A DNA stretch of 64,000 nt, taken from NCBI RefSeq assembly GCF_001649575.2, contig NC_051453.1:14232562-14296561 (forward strand). Reading direction: 5' to 3'. The notes beneath the pieces are model-generated. The model did not search any database, was not told where the DNA came from, and saw only the letters and a program-made list of their open reading frames with translations. The position numbers and the translations under genes are program-made. The first letter of the stretch is position 1. Every line of letters begins with the position of its first letter. Shown in pieces: positions 1-19,328 of this stretch. This stretch comes from Kryptolebias marmoratus (Eukaryota; Chordata; Actinopteri; Cyprinodontiformes; Rivulidae).

Positions 1-3000
1 TCATACATTTCTTTTCACAGGTCGGATCACAAAGGTTTTCGGAAACTGCAGCTCCTGAAAGTTCTGTTTTAAGACCAAGGCCTGAGGATGTCTAAAACTT
101 TGGAAACTGAGTCTAAACTAGGGTTCTGCAACCTCTGGGTTGAGGGCCGCGCTTGAGTGGCTCTTTGTAGCTCCGGCCGAGTAGTTTTTCTATCCATTTT
201 GTTCGCAAATATCAAATAAGATGCTACAATGAGCGGATCGGGTCGATCAGATCATGGTAATAACATGTTAGCCACATCATAATTCCAGCTTCCAACCACA
301 GTGTGAGCTTTCCCTCAAATCCACCAGAAAACAAACATTTTTTTTGAATACCTTTAAATTGTTGAGGAGAAAAACAAAAAGTACAGTTTTGCCAACATAT
401 CACAGACTATAGGTATATGAAATAAGGGGTTCTGCAAAAGTATGGCAAATCAATTTGACAAAAAGCTGAAGTAAAAGAAGTAGAAGTAAAAGCTCAACTT
501 TGATTTAAAAAACAAAACAAATGAGGGTCTGGTTTGATTTTAAATTCAATAAGTCAGACTTAAATATTCAACAAACTTGCATGTTTTGTTCATTCTAATT
601 ATGTTTTATTATTTCATAGTGGGATACCTAAGTATTTTTCCACAAATAAAGGACTCGCACAAGCCTGCAAAGTTTAGGATTTTCATTTTAGTCTACATTT
701 TTAGTTTTATAATGTAATAAAAATACTTTTTTAAATATACATACATTCATAAGTTGTGTTATAATTATTTCAAGCTTTTAGTGCATGGGGTCACCACCCA
801 CAATGGCCAGAAAGAGCCCGCACAATTCACACAATTAGCCCTCCTGTTGCCCCTGGGTCAAAATGACCCCCCCGAGGCCTTCGCTTTGAACAGTTGGCGA
901 CGCTGCGCTACGTTGAAAACACCGACCCTTTAGTCGGTCAATGATTAAAGGTAAACATAAATTCCAGCTTAGACAACATTTTTGAGCAAGGTTTCCAACA
1001 CTTTAGGTTGTCTGTTAAAACAGATATGGCTCATCTTGTTTAGTAAATTACCAAAATAAGTGTGAAACCAAAAAAAAGAAGAAAAAAAAACAGGGCCAAA
1101 GAGTGAAAGAAGGCTGATAAATGGTAGCCTGTTCTTGGGTCAGATATAACTAACTTTGCAACAGGCATACTACTAATAATAATATTAATGTTAAAAAGAA
1201 AACATGCACGTCTTTAGGGGACCAAACTGTCATTACAAATAAAGGCAAATATAGAATATGTAAACTATGAAATTCCACTGAAAAGTGTACTTTTTTGCTG
1301 CTGCTCTTAAAGAGTTGCACACTCAAAAAGCTGTAAAGAGTTAGCAACCAAAAACACAGCAAAGACAGTGAACTTTAAACTCAGCTTTGTGAAGAAATTA
1401 GACTAAGACTTTGTTAAAACGTTGCAGGGCCCCGCCACAGCCGACCCGAGTTTCGACCAACAGTCCCAGACTGACTTTTACAATTTTGCCTAACATCTAA
1501 ACCTTTTGTTGGACGGTTATATGGAATTGTGTTTACGGGGATTCCTGCTAACTGCCTTCCATTTGGATTAGGCTCATTGAAAACCACGATTCAGGCAGTA
1601 ATAACAAATGCAGCTCAGATGTGGGGTGTCTGGCAGTGAAGCGGACCACCCTTGTACCATAAAACCGTCTGACATCATCTCAGACTGTCATTGACTGAGA
1701 ACGGCTTATTTTGATCGAGCTGGAGTAAAAGGCATACTTTGTGAATACTGTGTTTAAGGAACAAGCAGATTTATTTATTTGTATTTTTGTGTGTGTGTGT
1801 CATCTTATGCTCCTGACCCACACACCTGTGCCGAAGCAGAGACCGTACTAAACAGTGCCCTCTAAGGTAGACATTGTGTTACTGCCTGTCCCCGCTCCAA
1901 CATCGAGCTCTGCTCACAGATAAGAGGTTTAAACGCAACAATATTTTGCTCATTATTTCTTCAGACACATGAGCTCCAAATATTGTAAAGACATATTATT
2001 ATCTAAAAGACTTTTGGTGCACAAATTTGGTTCAGATGACTTTGAAACATAATCAGTTACAGATCATAAAACACGTGGCAGCTTTTGGAATGATAATAAT
2101 GACAACATAATCCAAAAGAATTACCGTAAGAAATAAGCTATCAAATATGAGTACTTTTAACTCCTTTCCAACTACTTCAAAGTGAAACATTTGTTGCGTT
2201 ATATTTTTTTATTATTATGTTTAAACAGCTTAATAACATTTTCAAAAAAGTGGCTTTGAAAATTAAGCATTTACATATTCAGCATATACAGTCTGTCAAA
2301 TTAAATGAACTTTTATAGAAACAGACACCTGTACAAGTGAAGGTGTACCAGAGTACAGTTCTACTTTCTGTATAGCCTTCCTGCTGGTTCTGTTGTTTTC
2401 TTTTTTATCTAATACCACTTTGTTTTTGTAAAGCTTGCCATGCTTTTTGTTCATTTCATCATGTATTAAAATGTACTTATCCACACGTAAAAAAAAAAGG
2501 TATGTCGCAGTCATGAAAACTGGCAACTTTCTTCCATATACAGTTAAACATTTACTGCATTTCAGCTGAATGAAATTGGCCCACCCTTAGAGAAATATGC
2601 TTGTACAAGTGTCAAGGTGAATTGTGCAATACAAAAGTAGTTAAAGAGTTTTATTTCAGGGTACTTACAGCGTAATTACACATTGTTTAAACGAAATGTG
2701 GTTGACTTAAGTTACACGTGTGATCCGATTAAATAATGTTGAGCATAAATAACCTGTTAACACCCGGCCGTGATAGTGGTGCAACTCAACATCTTGTGCT
2801 CCATCCCACTCCATGGCACAATGGCTGGCTTGCGCTTGCTGAGTGGGCGTGCGGGTGGGCAGCTGGAAGTGGCGCAACTCGAAGTGCAGGCTCTGTACGT
2901 TCAAACAAGGGAGCTTGCTGTTCCCCGCAGCGGGCGAAGAACTTTTCGACTCGATGAAGTCCTCACCTGTCAGAGCTTGGCAGGCATTGTTAACAAGAGT

Positions 3001-3180
3001 GCGTACCGAAGGGGGTTGCTGGCAGCCCCTACTGTATGTGCTGGAATGTGCCAAAACTTGCTTTCGGGGTGGGACACCATGACCTCAGGCAATAGGATGG
3101 GTGGGTGCGACTTACATAGAAAAGGAAAGGAGTAGTGAGAGATGAGGCGGGTGAGAACAGCCAAGAGTTACAACTGAATT
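1..3180. other. upstream flank of zbtb7a, no gene recognised
   Basis: AT-rich sequence without a supportable gene. It contains a short piggyBac-like end near 835-870, a GT microsatellite near 1791-1800, and a GC-richer block at about 2700-3130 next to the zbtb7a promoter. That block is open in several overlapping frames on both strands, as expected of CpG-rich promoter-proximal DNA rather than of a protein. Confidence 0.5.
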
Positions 3181-3603
3181 CAACCTTAGAGCACGCGCAC
3201 GGGTGTCAGCTGAGAGCGTGGCTGTCGCTGTGAAAGTGCAGACGGACCAGGTAAAGGGTTAATGATTTGTGCTGGCTCTGAGGCAGCTTATGGCTCTGAC
3301 AACTGTCCATTTCTTGAAGACATTCTCACTTTACTTCTGCTTGACAGGGGGAGGCAAGCGATGGGGGAATGCTGTGTCTTTAAAAGAGAGAGAGAGTGTG
3401 AGTGTGTGTGAGAGAGAGAGAAAAGGGAGGGACCTCTTTGCCCTCCAGAAACCAGGAAGGGAATTGAGTTGATCTGCTGCTGCTTGGTTAGCGCATACGG
3501 GGCTTTAAGCTGCACGCCAGTGAGAGGGAGATAGAGAGCTCCGGAGAGGAGGAGAGGAGAGGGCTGAGCTAACCCACAACAAGCACCACCACGGCCATCG
3601 CAG
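3181..3603 (+). promoter_or_regulatory. zbtb7a: probable zbtb7a promoter and first (5'UTR) exon
   Basis: A GC/purine-rich stretch with a GA/GT-rich tract (about 3384-3430) and a possible TATA-like tttaaaag at 3379. It ends in a good splice donor, cag|gtgagc, after 3603. No coding start is needed here because the ATG lies in the next exon (12524). The exon's 5' end is not visible in sequence. Assignment to zbtb7a is inferred from position and strand; RNA 5' ends would settle it. Confidence 0.45.
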
Positions 3604-6600
3604 GTGAGCTAAAGGCACCCTGTCATCCCCCCCTTCTGCCTGCCCTGGGCCTGTCGAGCACAGGGGGAGCAGGGCAGAGGAGGAGAGGAGAGAGGGAGGA
3701 ATGAGGGAGGGGGCCAGAAAGGAGATCAGGGTGGGGGGGTTGGCCAGAGAGGAGAGGTGGGTCGCATCAGCAGTGCCATGTCAAGCTTCCTCTTTTTTAT
3801 TAATCTCCCTGTAATACTTCCTCTGTAGAAGCTCTTCGCCTCTGGGGAATCTTGAGATAAAGTTTATGGGATGGGATCAAAACATGAACTTTTCTGGCAG
3901 GTGGAAGCACTTAGGGCAGGAGGTGGAGAAGGAAGGGGGGGAGGTTCTTGAGAGAGGGGTGCTGAACGAAGAGAAGGAGGAACCAAAGGCAATTAGATTG
4001 GGCAAGGTACAATCAATGGCAGCAACTTTTTTATTTTTATTTTTTCGGATCAGCGGGAACTGGAATGCCCATTGTGGGATAGGTTGTGTGCTCTGTTTGC
4101 AGAGTATGTTGGGGTGGCATTGAACTGTTTAGAAGAGGGGTAAGTCAATTTAGGTCAGGAGTTTCAAGTGTGTCTGAACTGTCACAAGAGTGTGGAGCTG
4201 AAGAAAGAGTCCACCTCTAACGTTTCCGTATGTCTCTGACAGATGAAGCTGCAATTGTTTTGTTTTTTTCCTCCTCCAAAGCTCTGCCCTGTCTGATGGC
4301 CGGTCTGTACTTTAATACCTGTCAGCCTGCTAGCAACACACTGTAGTGTATAATTCAGCCCTGAGTGCTTACGTTAGAGCAAGCTTGGAGATAGTGGGGG
4401 TGGTGAGGACGGAGAGAGCTGGGACTTGTAGTCCACGGCAGGGGCCCTGAGCCAGGTGAAGTTGGGTTTCAGCCTCCGTATCCCAGAGTGCCTTGCCCTT
4501 GGCCATCCAAGAAAGGAAACAGCCGTCAGCCAATCCGAACGAGGAGGTGTGGTGAGTGAGCTGCTGTGAAGCCAATGAGAAGGGGAGATGCAGAGCTGAG
4601 TTGTGGGCTGAAAATAGAGGAGGGTGGTGGTGGATAGGATGGGGGGGGGGGGTTAGGTGTCTATATGGGATCAGGCAAGGGCTTGCCTTTATGACTAGGG
4701 CCACTCACAAGTTTCCTGCCTGGTAATGTTGTAGCCCTGCCCAGAGACATAGGCAACAGAGCTGACCTGCAAGCAGTGGTCCCACAAAATATTTTCTGCC
4801 TATTTGGTAAGCTATACAAAGACATTCACATACACACACACACACACGCATGGTTTATTTAGACTGTGTTGGAGAGAAGAGTACAGGCAAGCAGGGGAAA
4901 TAAACACCACTTCATGTTGTTGGTGTAGGAGGGTGAGAGACAAGGGGCTTGACAGAGTTCAGAGTTCTCGAACCACTTGCTGATAAGGAAGAGAATGGCA
5001 AATAGGTCACTGCTGCACAGAATACTACAGAGAGAAAAGGAACCATTGTGATAACATTTTTATTCACACCTTGCTGACGTTTTAACTCTGCCAGCGCCGC
5101 ACTGCATCGTGTTGTTTTATTCTTTTCAAGGATATTTAAATATTATCACCCGGCGGTGTTAATTAATTGGCATTGTTGTCCTTATTAATTAAGTGAGGAG
5201 ACATTTGCACATCCTGTTCTGCTCCTTCTTTGAAGGTGTTAAAGTAATTCCACAGAAGACTTCTCATCAGATACCTTGCCACGCTGTGGCTGAACAACCT
5301 CGCTGATGTCTGCCAGGGTGCAGGTGTGACACCGAGCAATAGTTTGAGAAACCTAACAAAGTGACATCTTGTCTTAATGAGGAGAGTAAGTGACACGTCT
5401 TGTGACAACTGAATTTCACTGATAGGGTAATCTGCCTGTCCATGCAGTGTTAAAACAAACCTAAACTCTGCTAACTTTGCGCACGACCCTGAAGTATTTG
5501 TGCCCTTGCAGATTGATTTCAGTTTCTCTCTGCTTTTCAAACCATGGTCAATCTCATGACACTTACCAGTCTGCTTGCCCCCATCCTCACCACCATCTTG
5601 TCAAAAGCTGATTCTAATCTTGCCTGCCGCCATGTAATGCATACTTTTTGGCCAGTGGTTTAAAGACTTCACAACAACTCTGACTGTCTTCCTCGATAAC
5701 CAGATGCGTGCTTTTTTTTTTTGGCTTTGCATACTTGTTGAACTCGTTTTTTTGAATGTGCGGGCATGGGGATGGTAAAAGACAAGCGCAGTATATGAAG
5801 ACGCCCAAATGCTGGGAAAGTGTTTAGGAAGCGCTAACAAACGAAGCGATTTTTAATTCAGTTTAGAGGTACAAAATGTATCAGCTAAAGTAAACATTGT
5901 TTGCTACACGTGCTGGGCTATTTCCTAGGTACCACGGAAGAAAAAAATATAGTTATTTCAAGTAAATTCCAGCATGGGGTTAAACTAGGACGCCATATGT
6001 GTTTGTGTGTGTGAGTGTGTGTTTGTGTGCGCACATCCATGCACGTCTGTGTTACCAACAATAGACTCCAGGGGAATTGCAGGGGACTTCAGTGACTGTG
6101 GGCAGGTCCAAGACACCACCCATCAATTTGGCGGTGAGGCTGAGTACAGTTTGATATTCCTGTATGTTTGTGCCTACACCACTTTTGGCCCTGAAACTAG
6201 CAGGTTCAGGCAGACTGAGAGGACAGGTTGTGTGATGTCGCCGTGGCAGTTTGAAGCTTTATTTTAGATAAAAAAGCTGGCAGGATACAATGCATTACAT
6301 GTAACAGCCATATTTTCTTTGCTTAAAGTTTAATCTTTGTGCTTAAATGATATATTGGAGAACTTTGTTGTGTGTGTGTGTGTGTGTGTGTGTTTAAGAA
6401 GCATATCTGTGCTGCTATTTCAAGTATGACAGGTAAAGAAAATCGATGGATGAATGTTTCAAGTATCAGGATTTGTAATCGTTTGGTTCATTTTCTTACA
6501 GTGCGAATTGTTTCATCAGCCTCTTCCTTGGTGAATGCAGCTTCACTTCCCCCTAATGTTTGCTTCCCCTGGTCAGCTGCTTAGTATACCACAGCTTCCA

Positions 6601-9600
6601 GCCTGGCTAGACAGACAGACCCCTCTCTGTTGTTTTTCTGTTGTTATGCTGAAGACTAGGGGGAGTAAAGGGGCTTCTTCTGTTCTCTTCTGGGCCATTT
6701 ATTATGGAGAGGCCAACACAACCTGATCAAATTAAAGGAAGAGAGTGAGGCCAGAGATGTTTCTCAGACAGGGGGGGAGAGCTTGTCCTGCTCTGTCACA
6801 CTTTTAGAGTTAGAAGTTTAATGAGGGGATTTCAGCATAAAACATTAGAGGCGGGCTTTTGTCAACGCTGGTAAAATATATTCAATATAAACATTTATTG
6901 CTATATTGTCATTAAAGACTAGTACAGAGCTCGTTTTATTTGAGCAGTCTGGAAGGGGGTTATGTGACCAGTCTGACGGTGTCTGCATGTCGATGTAGTG
7001 ACTTGGTTCGCAATGAAACAAGAGAGACAATGTGTGGGCTGCATTAAAGTATGGCGAGACGTGGGAGGTGGGTGGGTCCACACAGCTTTGCCTCCTCAGC
7101 AGTAGAAAGGGGAAGTGGGTGATGTGGTGGATACTATGCATTGCAGTCTCAGACAGACATGCAGCAACACTGAGATGAGAGCGACAGATGAGAGGAAGGG
7201 AGGGGGGGGTCAGACAGTAGGGACAGAGAGATCAAGCAAGCACAGAGCTGGTCATCTGATAACAGAGCGGGTTCTGTTACAGGCCTGCCACAGACTCACA
7301 GGAAGTCCTCCTTCCCCCGGTGTTCTGCGCATGCACCGAGCGGTGCAGCCGGCGCACGCTAACTGACCAACTGGCCAGCTGGAGTGGAGCTGGACAACGC
7401 TGCGTCGGCGTGTGGGAGGGTTCCTGAGGCCATGTGTTTCCTTACACTTCCTGGTTGTCAACACATGCTAACAGATTCAGGATAATAGTCAACAAGAACA
7501 GAAAATGACAACAACTCTCATAAAACACAAGTTTAGTTTATAGTTTTGGACCTGTCTTTGCATATTAAATATTGATGAAAGGAGGGAATCGATTTGATGA
7601 TGCGATTGTGTGCAGATGTAAAAACTGAAAGATGTGCCTCAGGCTATATGCAAAGCATAACAAATTATCTTATTTCAAATGAGATTGCTGCTTGAGCTGT
7701 TTGGTCTGAGCCAGAATAATTCGGAGGGCTTCTTTACATAAGGAAAGCAAATATGAGATTAAATGTTGTCTGACATATCACGCCGACAAACTCAAACTTA
7801 AAATTGAGTTAAAAAAAGAAGGACATTTTGTGTTTTTGGTATTGCTTTTGGGGATTTTTAAGGGTTAGCTAAACAGCAGTTTGTTTGTTTGTTTTGCTGA
7901 AGTTAAGTAGTGTAGTTTCTATCTTTCAGCGGTTTTTACATTTGCAAGCTGGCTACTATGGTGTTTTAAAGTCGTATTAACTTTTGACAATGAGACATTT
8001 AGAGAATAGTAGCTGCAGCTAGTAATAGTACAAAATGTACTGTAAGAACACTCTAACCTCCCCCCACCCCAGCCAGCTTTCTCACAGTAAACCTTGCCCA
8101 ACCTGAGGGTTGTTACCTTTCCTCTCGTTGTAGCAGGTTATACCAGGTACTCGTATAAGATGTCTTGAGTTTATCATTGACATCTGAGCTAGATTCCTAG
8201 GCCACCGTGTACTCATGAGTTATGAGTGAGCTTCAGTCTCGCCCACTACCCTTTTCACAGACTCTGTGTTTGAGTTTTGGCAGCACTTCCTGGTTAGTTT
8301 CTAGTGAAAGCTGGCAGCCCTATAAACCAGCACATGCAGCTTTAGTTTTATCAGTCACTTGCCCTCTTCCTGCTTCTCTCCCAATATGGCCAATCAGGTT
8401 TCCTTCCACTTTGGCAGCAATGAGTCACTGAGCCGTGGCAGTTACTCAAAATCCACTTTTCCTCAGAACTGTCACACACACGCAGACACACACTCCCATC
8501 CACTTATCATAAAAATATCATCTTGATTCAACTTTTCAACCTATTTGACCTGAGCAAGGTGATTATGTAGCAAAGAGTTGTGAGCTTGGTGAAAAGAGAA
8601 ATGATAAAGAGACTGTCATGAAAGCATAGACGACAGCACAAGGTCAAAAAATTGCTGTGCTTGTTTAAAATTCATTTTTTATAGTTTTTAATTTTACTTC
8701 TGATTGCAAGTTGGTTATATGATGCATACATTTGGCAACTAAGGGAATCTAAAAAGCTAGTAACTTTTTCAGTAGTTTTGAAATGTGTACAGTTCATATA
8801 CACTAATGTCAGTAGTTCATGTTATTAAAAGAGGAACTTTAAAGGGAAAGTTTAGAGTAATGCTTACAAAGGAGATGAGAGGGGGGGATGTTTGTGTTTT
8901 AACTCGGTCCACTCAAATGGTGCATTTTAAGTTACTTTTTGTTTGTTGTGTTTTCTTTAATAAAAAAAAATCTCAATAATCTATTCCCATGTCTTGAGAG
9001 TCATCTGAGGTTACAGAGTTAACAGTTTGTTCCTTTGTATTTAGGAATGACTGGTATGTGTCAGTGAAAGACTTAGAGAGTGGAAATTTTGCAGACCTTT
9101 CATAGATGATACATGTCAGACAAAATGAAAACCACTCCTACCAGCTCCTACCACAGTCCATTGCCATGTTTTTGTCTGTGGATGGCAAGCAAATTGGGTC
9201 CAACTGTCTCAGCAAAGCTGTTGACACACACTCAGCTGAAATAACTGCAAAACAGAAACTGCTGTTACACAAGATGGTTGTGTTTATACATGTATCTATA
9301 TATCTATATATAAAGAGAGAGAGAGAGATGGGAAGGGGTAAAAAGAGATGTTTGTCATGAATTAAAGGTGATAAAGGTGGAGATGGGATAAGTTGGCCCT
9401 GCCTTCAAGCAGTTGTTTGACTTGCAAAGCAGGCCTGGGCTCTCATGGACTGCGCACAGAGAGAAGGCCCCTTCCTGAAAGTGGAACGGCGTGAACACGG
9501 ACAGCTGCAGTGCTGCTTTGTGCTAGATTGCAGGCCTTGTCACCCACAGGCATGAATTAGTGATAAGGAATGTTTCAAGCCATGAGGAGGTGTCAGGATC

Positions 9601-12445
9601 AGGTTTGGGGCACCGTGTTTCCTCTTTCTCAGTGTTCTCTGCAGGTTTATTCAGTGACAGGTGGCTCCTGCATGCAGAGTAGTCCCTCCGTGCTTCGCTG
9701 GCACCGAATCAAGTTTGTGAATGTCCGCATGTTTGTCCATGTGTGCTTATGTGTTTTATCTCCTCTCAGCTCAGCGTCTTTACCTCACAAAGCCATGACC
9801 CGGGATCAGCCAAAGACAGATGTATGTATGGGGGACAGGGCACTGTACAGGCCTGCATTAAAGCCTGGTCCACTGCAGGTGCTGGAGAGGTCTGTGTTAA
9901 AGAAAAGCAGGTTGGCTCAGGCCTGGATGGGCTCACAGAGATCTGTTTCCACCTGTGAAGGACACGACCGGTAGCCATGTGGATGCCCTTTCTCTCTTGC
10001 TCTACCTTCCAATCTCACTCTGCTCTCCCTGCTTCCTGTGTTGTTTCTTTTCATCTTCCTCCTCATCTCCTTCTCACTCAACACATTCAGATGAGCTGTT
10101 GGGTAACATATTGTGTCGTTTTCAGTGGAGCTTTGTAAAACTCAACGGTAGTCTTCTCAGTTGACTTTCAAAAATTATTTAGAAGAGTCATACAGTGAGA
10201 GATAGAAAAAAAAATGGTGGAGACATAAGGCCTTTAACTGTGAATCACACTTAACAAGGTTGAGCAAATGTGCTATCTTTGTCATTTGAACATACAGCAT
10301 TTTATCTAAATGTTATCTCCACTGTAGCATTTGGATAAATTAAACAATCTCAATGAGAAAATGGGAAAAAAAATCTGCTTCATTCCTTTTGATAACCTCA
10401 TTTCAGAGGTCAAGGTAAACCTAACTCTGACATGGAGGCAAACCTGACATGTTGTGGATGCAGACAGGCATTTAGAGGATAGAGCAAAATATAGCAGAGG
10501 AAAGGAAAGAAGTGAACATGTACAAAAGAGGAGGGGCAGCCAGGTTAGGCAGGTTTTGGTAGTGGGGTGTAGCGTACAAACATACCAGGAGGACTGATCG
10601 GAAGGAATGTAATTTGAATCTTGTAGAGAGCGATGCATTAAATGCATCCACCGCCCAGCCTTGCCCCCTGCTAGGTCTGCTTGGCAGATGGTGAAGGGGG
10701 GAGGAGAGTTGTACAGGGTGGGTGTCCTGTATGTGTTTATGTTTGTGTGTGATTTGTGTGTTATTGATGTCTCTGTGATGTTACTGTATTCTCTTGTGTG
10801 TGTGTGTGTGTGTGAGTGCGCTGACAGAGAAATCGAGGATGGCCTGCTCTGCCGAAACCAACCCCCTCCTCCTGCTGCGTAGGCTTCAGTCGATCATTTT
10901 AATTCCCACCACACACATACACACACACACGTGAGCAAGAGGACAGGCCTTTTCTCAAACTTGGCACACAGTACAGGGTGGGGTAACTAGCTCAGACCGG
11001 ATTGACAACCTCCCTTTTTAATACTGTTCCCTTTCAGCTTGTTGCATGTCCTCTTCCTCCTCCTGTGGAGGCTTTTTTTTTTTTTTTTTTCCACAGGGTC
11101 TGCACTAACAACCCCACCCTCCCCTCCTTCATCGCCGACCCTCCTCTCCTCTCTTGTTCCTCCACCTCCCTTGCTCTTGACCGTCACAGAGTACAGCGGC
11201 TGCACAGCTCAGCTCCCAGCATGCACTCTGATCCCCACAGCCCTCTGCTTATCTGTCCTCCACGACCTCTTACTTGATTTCTTGCACAAATGTATGCTCA
11301 CATCCGTATGTGCATTAATCTTCTGTGTGCAAAGGAACAGGCACCCAGCCACCTGCGAACAAATATACTTAAATATATTTGTGAATCACCCAATTATTGC
11401 ATTTCTGCAAACAAAAACGCTGACCAAATGGGTTCAGTATTGGTGGTAGCTCTTAGAAACTAGTTAATTAGACATAGCCATCTTTCTGCTTTGATGCCAG
11501 TCTGTAACTACACCCGCTTCATCATCTGTTTCAAAGATGAAATCTGAACAGTTGTGATGTACCGCACTGTGGCGTTACCATATGGTTTATTTCCCCTTAC
11601 CTAAGACACTGTCTCAAGGCTCTTGAGTCCGGCTGAAAGGAGTGAAATGTAAAATATTCACGGTGAAGTTCAGTTGTGGGTCAGGGAGATGAAGCGTAAA
11701 TTTAGCCTACTTTCTTAGGTTAATTAGGTTTTCTTGGTTATAAGGAACATGTCATAATGGGGCATTTTGATTTAGATAATTTGAACGCACACATTTTTAT
11801 CAAATATGTTCATTTTCATTCTAGTTTTGTAATAAGGAAAATTGCATTACTGTGAAAAAAAACAAACAAACAAATAAACAAGACAAGAAAAAAAACAGCT
11901 TTATACAGATTGGAACCCATACTGGAACATCATGCATAAAAATATAAGGAAGGATGAAGTAGGGGCTGTGCATATATAATGTTAGTCGTTTTAGCTTGAC
12001 AATCATTTTTCCCGTCATTGCAGTTTGGGTTTGTAAGGTGTCATTTTCAAACCATCTATTTGCATATTTCTCACACCTTGCTTCAAAGTCTCATAAAAAT
12101 GTGGGCTGTCTAGACAGTTTTCTTTCTAATAAAAATGCTAATTCATATGCAAACTGATGTAAACTTTGTGGAAGTTTTTCTTCAGAGACTTAAAAGTCTG
12201 CTTTTACTTTTGCACCACTTTTTGCCACTGGCTTCACGTTGATTTCCCACTTTGTTTTTTGTTCTTTAATTGTGTCCTCCGTAAAAAAAAATTGTGGTTG
12301 CAGTAACTGCTGGTGCTTATTTAAATCTCATTTAGTCAATATTCTTTGCTTTCTCTGTGCACCGAAAAAGGTAAATCTCCTGAACGTTTTCTGTCGCTGT
12401 CTTCTCCTCGTCTTCCCTTTCCTCTCCAACTCTTCTCCTCCTCAG
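3604..12445 (+). other. zbtb7a: zbtb7a intron 1
   Basis: About 8.8 kb between the putative donor after 3603 and the acceptor ctcag at 12441-12445. It holds no coding exon that I recognise. It has CA/TG microsatellites (4836-4850, 6369-6394, 10795-10812), an NRF1-like tgcgcatgca near 7326 in a GC-richer block (about 7040-7450) that could be an alternative promoter, and an AT-rich block with repeated ttaattaa words near 5158-5192 that looks regulatory. Confidence 0.45.
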
Positions 12446-12523
12446 ATAGGCAGACGGACAGACGGCAGGACGGATACACGGGTGGGGGCTGTGCTCGGCG
12501 GCTCGACGGCAGGCTGGTGGAAG

Positions 12524-17036
<4,513 letters not shown>

Positions 17037-19328
17037 GACTGCAGGGGCGACAAGGACACTGCTGGACGCCACATTCACTCTGCACAGCCTGTGAGACAGG
17101 CCAGTGAACAGAGAGGAGAAAAAAAAAAGAAATACAAACATGCAGTGGCAATTTAAGAAAAAAAAAAACAAAAAGAAACAAAAAAAAAGACAAAACAACT
17201 AACTATTCCTCTAAAAACCAAATCAGGGTGTCACAGAAATCTAATCTTTATAGTTCTTTTTCCTTTTACTTTAGGAAACAGAGTAGACTTGCAAGCACTT
17301 CACTTGGTGTATTTGTTAAAGAGAAAAAAACGCTTCAAATCATCCACCCATGACGTCCACTTTCTGGGCCATTTCTTTCTTTGTAATAGTAGACCTTTTC
17401 TACATTGGCATATGTGCTTAGGCAATTGTATGATAGATACAAAGAAACTCTAAGCAGCTATGCAGTTGATTTAGATTTTTATTGGTTTTGTCCTCACAGC
17501 CTTCGAGCTCTAAGAAAGGTGACTGTCGTGCACCTTCTGGCTGCTGTGCAAGTGAAGCGAGGACAAATCCTCCTTGTGAAAACATCTCGGTTTTTTTTCT
17601 ATTCTTTTGCAGGTCTGAGATGTACAGTTACCATAGAAACAAAATTTTCCACTATATGGTATATGCAAGAACAACTCACCACTGTTTTGATGCAACAATT
17701 TCTTTCTAAATGTTCCAGAAAGAATCAGGCAAGGGTTTGATTGAAGTGTTACTTACTCTTAAAAGAAAAAACAACAACTGCATTTTTCAGAATCTATTGT
17801 TCAGCTTGTTGGAAAAACAAATTCACGTTGAGTCAAATCCACTTTAACGGGGGCTCGCCATTTGCAGGACTAGGGAATCCGAGGGGTGAAGGGTTTGTGT
17901 TTTTGAAGCACTACCATTCTCAATGTATCTTTTGACTTTACTACGTTGCCTCTTGTCCTTCACAACCCTGCAATGTCGGCATTTTCCCTTTTTGATTTGT
18001 CTTTAATTTTTTTTGTTTTGTTCTGTTTTTTTTTTCAGGTACGCGACACTTTATAATTCTATACATATGTGTATATATAGCAGGTGGTGATGTGACATTG
18101 GCCTCTTCTTGCTGAGGTGTACGTACCAATCGCGTCTTTCCTCTTAGAGTTGTCATATTTCTGACAGAGTGAGGCTCGTGGGTGAATGAAACAAAGCTGT
18201 GTGAATGTTTGATGGTGGAGGGAGGGGGGGGGGGGGAAGAAAAAAGGATTTGCCTACTCGTCCTAAACTTTAACACTTGACATGTATAGTTCCTGCCCAG
18301 ATGATGATTAGATCGCTGAATGAATGAATGAATATGCTTAACTTTGTGCAGTTTTTCGGAATCTGTCCTTGTGCGACAAGGCGCGGGTAGCACTTAACCG
18401 ATGGCAGGGAGTGAGAGCATGAAGAAGAGAGATATGTGAGCACCTTCCTTTTTTTTCTTTTTTTTTTTTTTTTCTCTATGTTTGCACAGCTTTACTAAAG
18501 ATATCCAACAGAGCAAGCGAGGGGGTATATTTAAAGGAAGTGGGTTGGTGATGGGGAGGGAGCAAGAGTGAGCTTTATGTATCATGCTTATTCCAATCTT
18601 TTTGGCCCTAGGGACCGCACGGCCGTAAGGCAACCTGTGTGATGAAGAGAGCAATAAATACCTGTCCAAGTTGGGAGGCCGAATAGGAGCGCAGCTGCAG
18701 CTGGTTGGTGGGGGATGGGAACAAGGGAAGGGGAGGGGGATCTCACAATGTCTGTTGCATTCCAAAAAAATAATCTCCCCCAGCTCAGCCACGTTTCCAA
18801 GCAGGAGGGGATCAAATCAAGCCTTTTCTCTCCCTCTCCCTGCCTCTGTAGTCCTCTAATGCCCCTGAACCAGCCTGGAGGGGGATATTATTATATTAGA
18901 GCCTGGTGTTACTGTGAGGAGGACGCCTGGTGCAGCCAGTTTACTGTGGGAGTGTGTTTACATCTACATGTGTTTTTGCTTGTGTGTGTGTGTGTGCGTG
19001 TAGCAGCCAGGGTCCCTCTGGCCACATCATCGGTGTGTGAGTCAGCCACAGCCTGTTCAAACATGCACCCTGAGCTGCCAGCCCCGATGCACTTTCTCTG
19101 TTTGATTCACACACACACACACGCACACACTGGGTCCAGGTATCCCACGGAGAGCAGGCGAACATCAGAGCTCACCTATCTGTCTGAGTATTGTCAGTGA
19201 CTGCATATGTTTGAATTTTGTCAACTTCAGAAATGCAAGACGCGTCCTTTTTCACACTGACCCACCAAACCTTTGAGCCGAGCTCATTTCCACGCGATCC
19301 CCATCAAGCTCCCACCTAATGCAGTCAT

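Noticed and set aside
2707..3164. Overlapping open frames on both strands (up to 121 codons) upstream of zbtb7a
   Set aside because: Several frames are open at once in GC-richer sequence, none resembles a known protein, and no splice or start context supports one over the others.
18394..18792. 132-codon minus-strand frame after zbtb7a
   Set aside because: Low-complexity Lys run from poly-T and no similarity; part of the zbtb7a 3' region.
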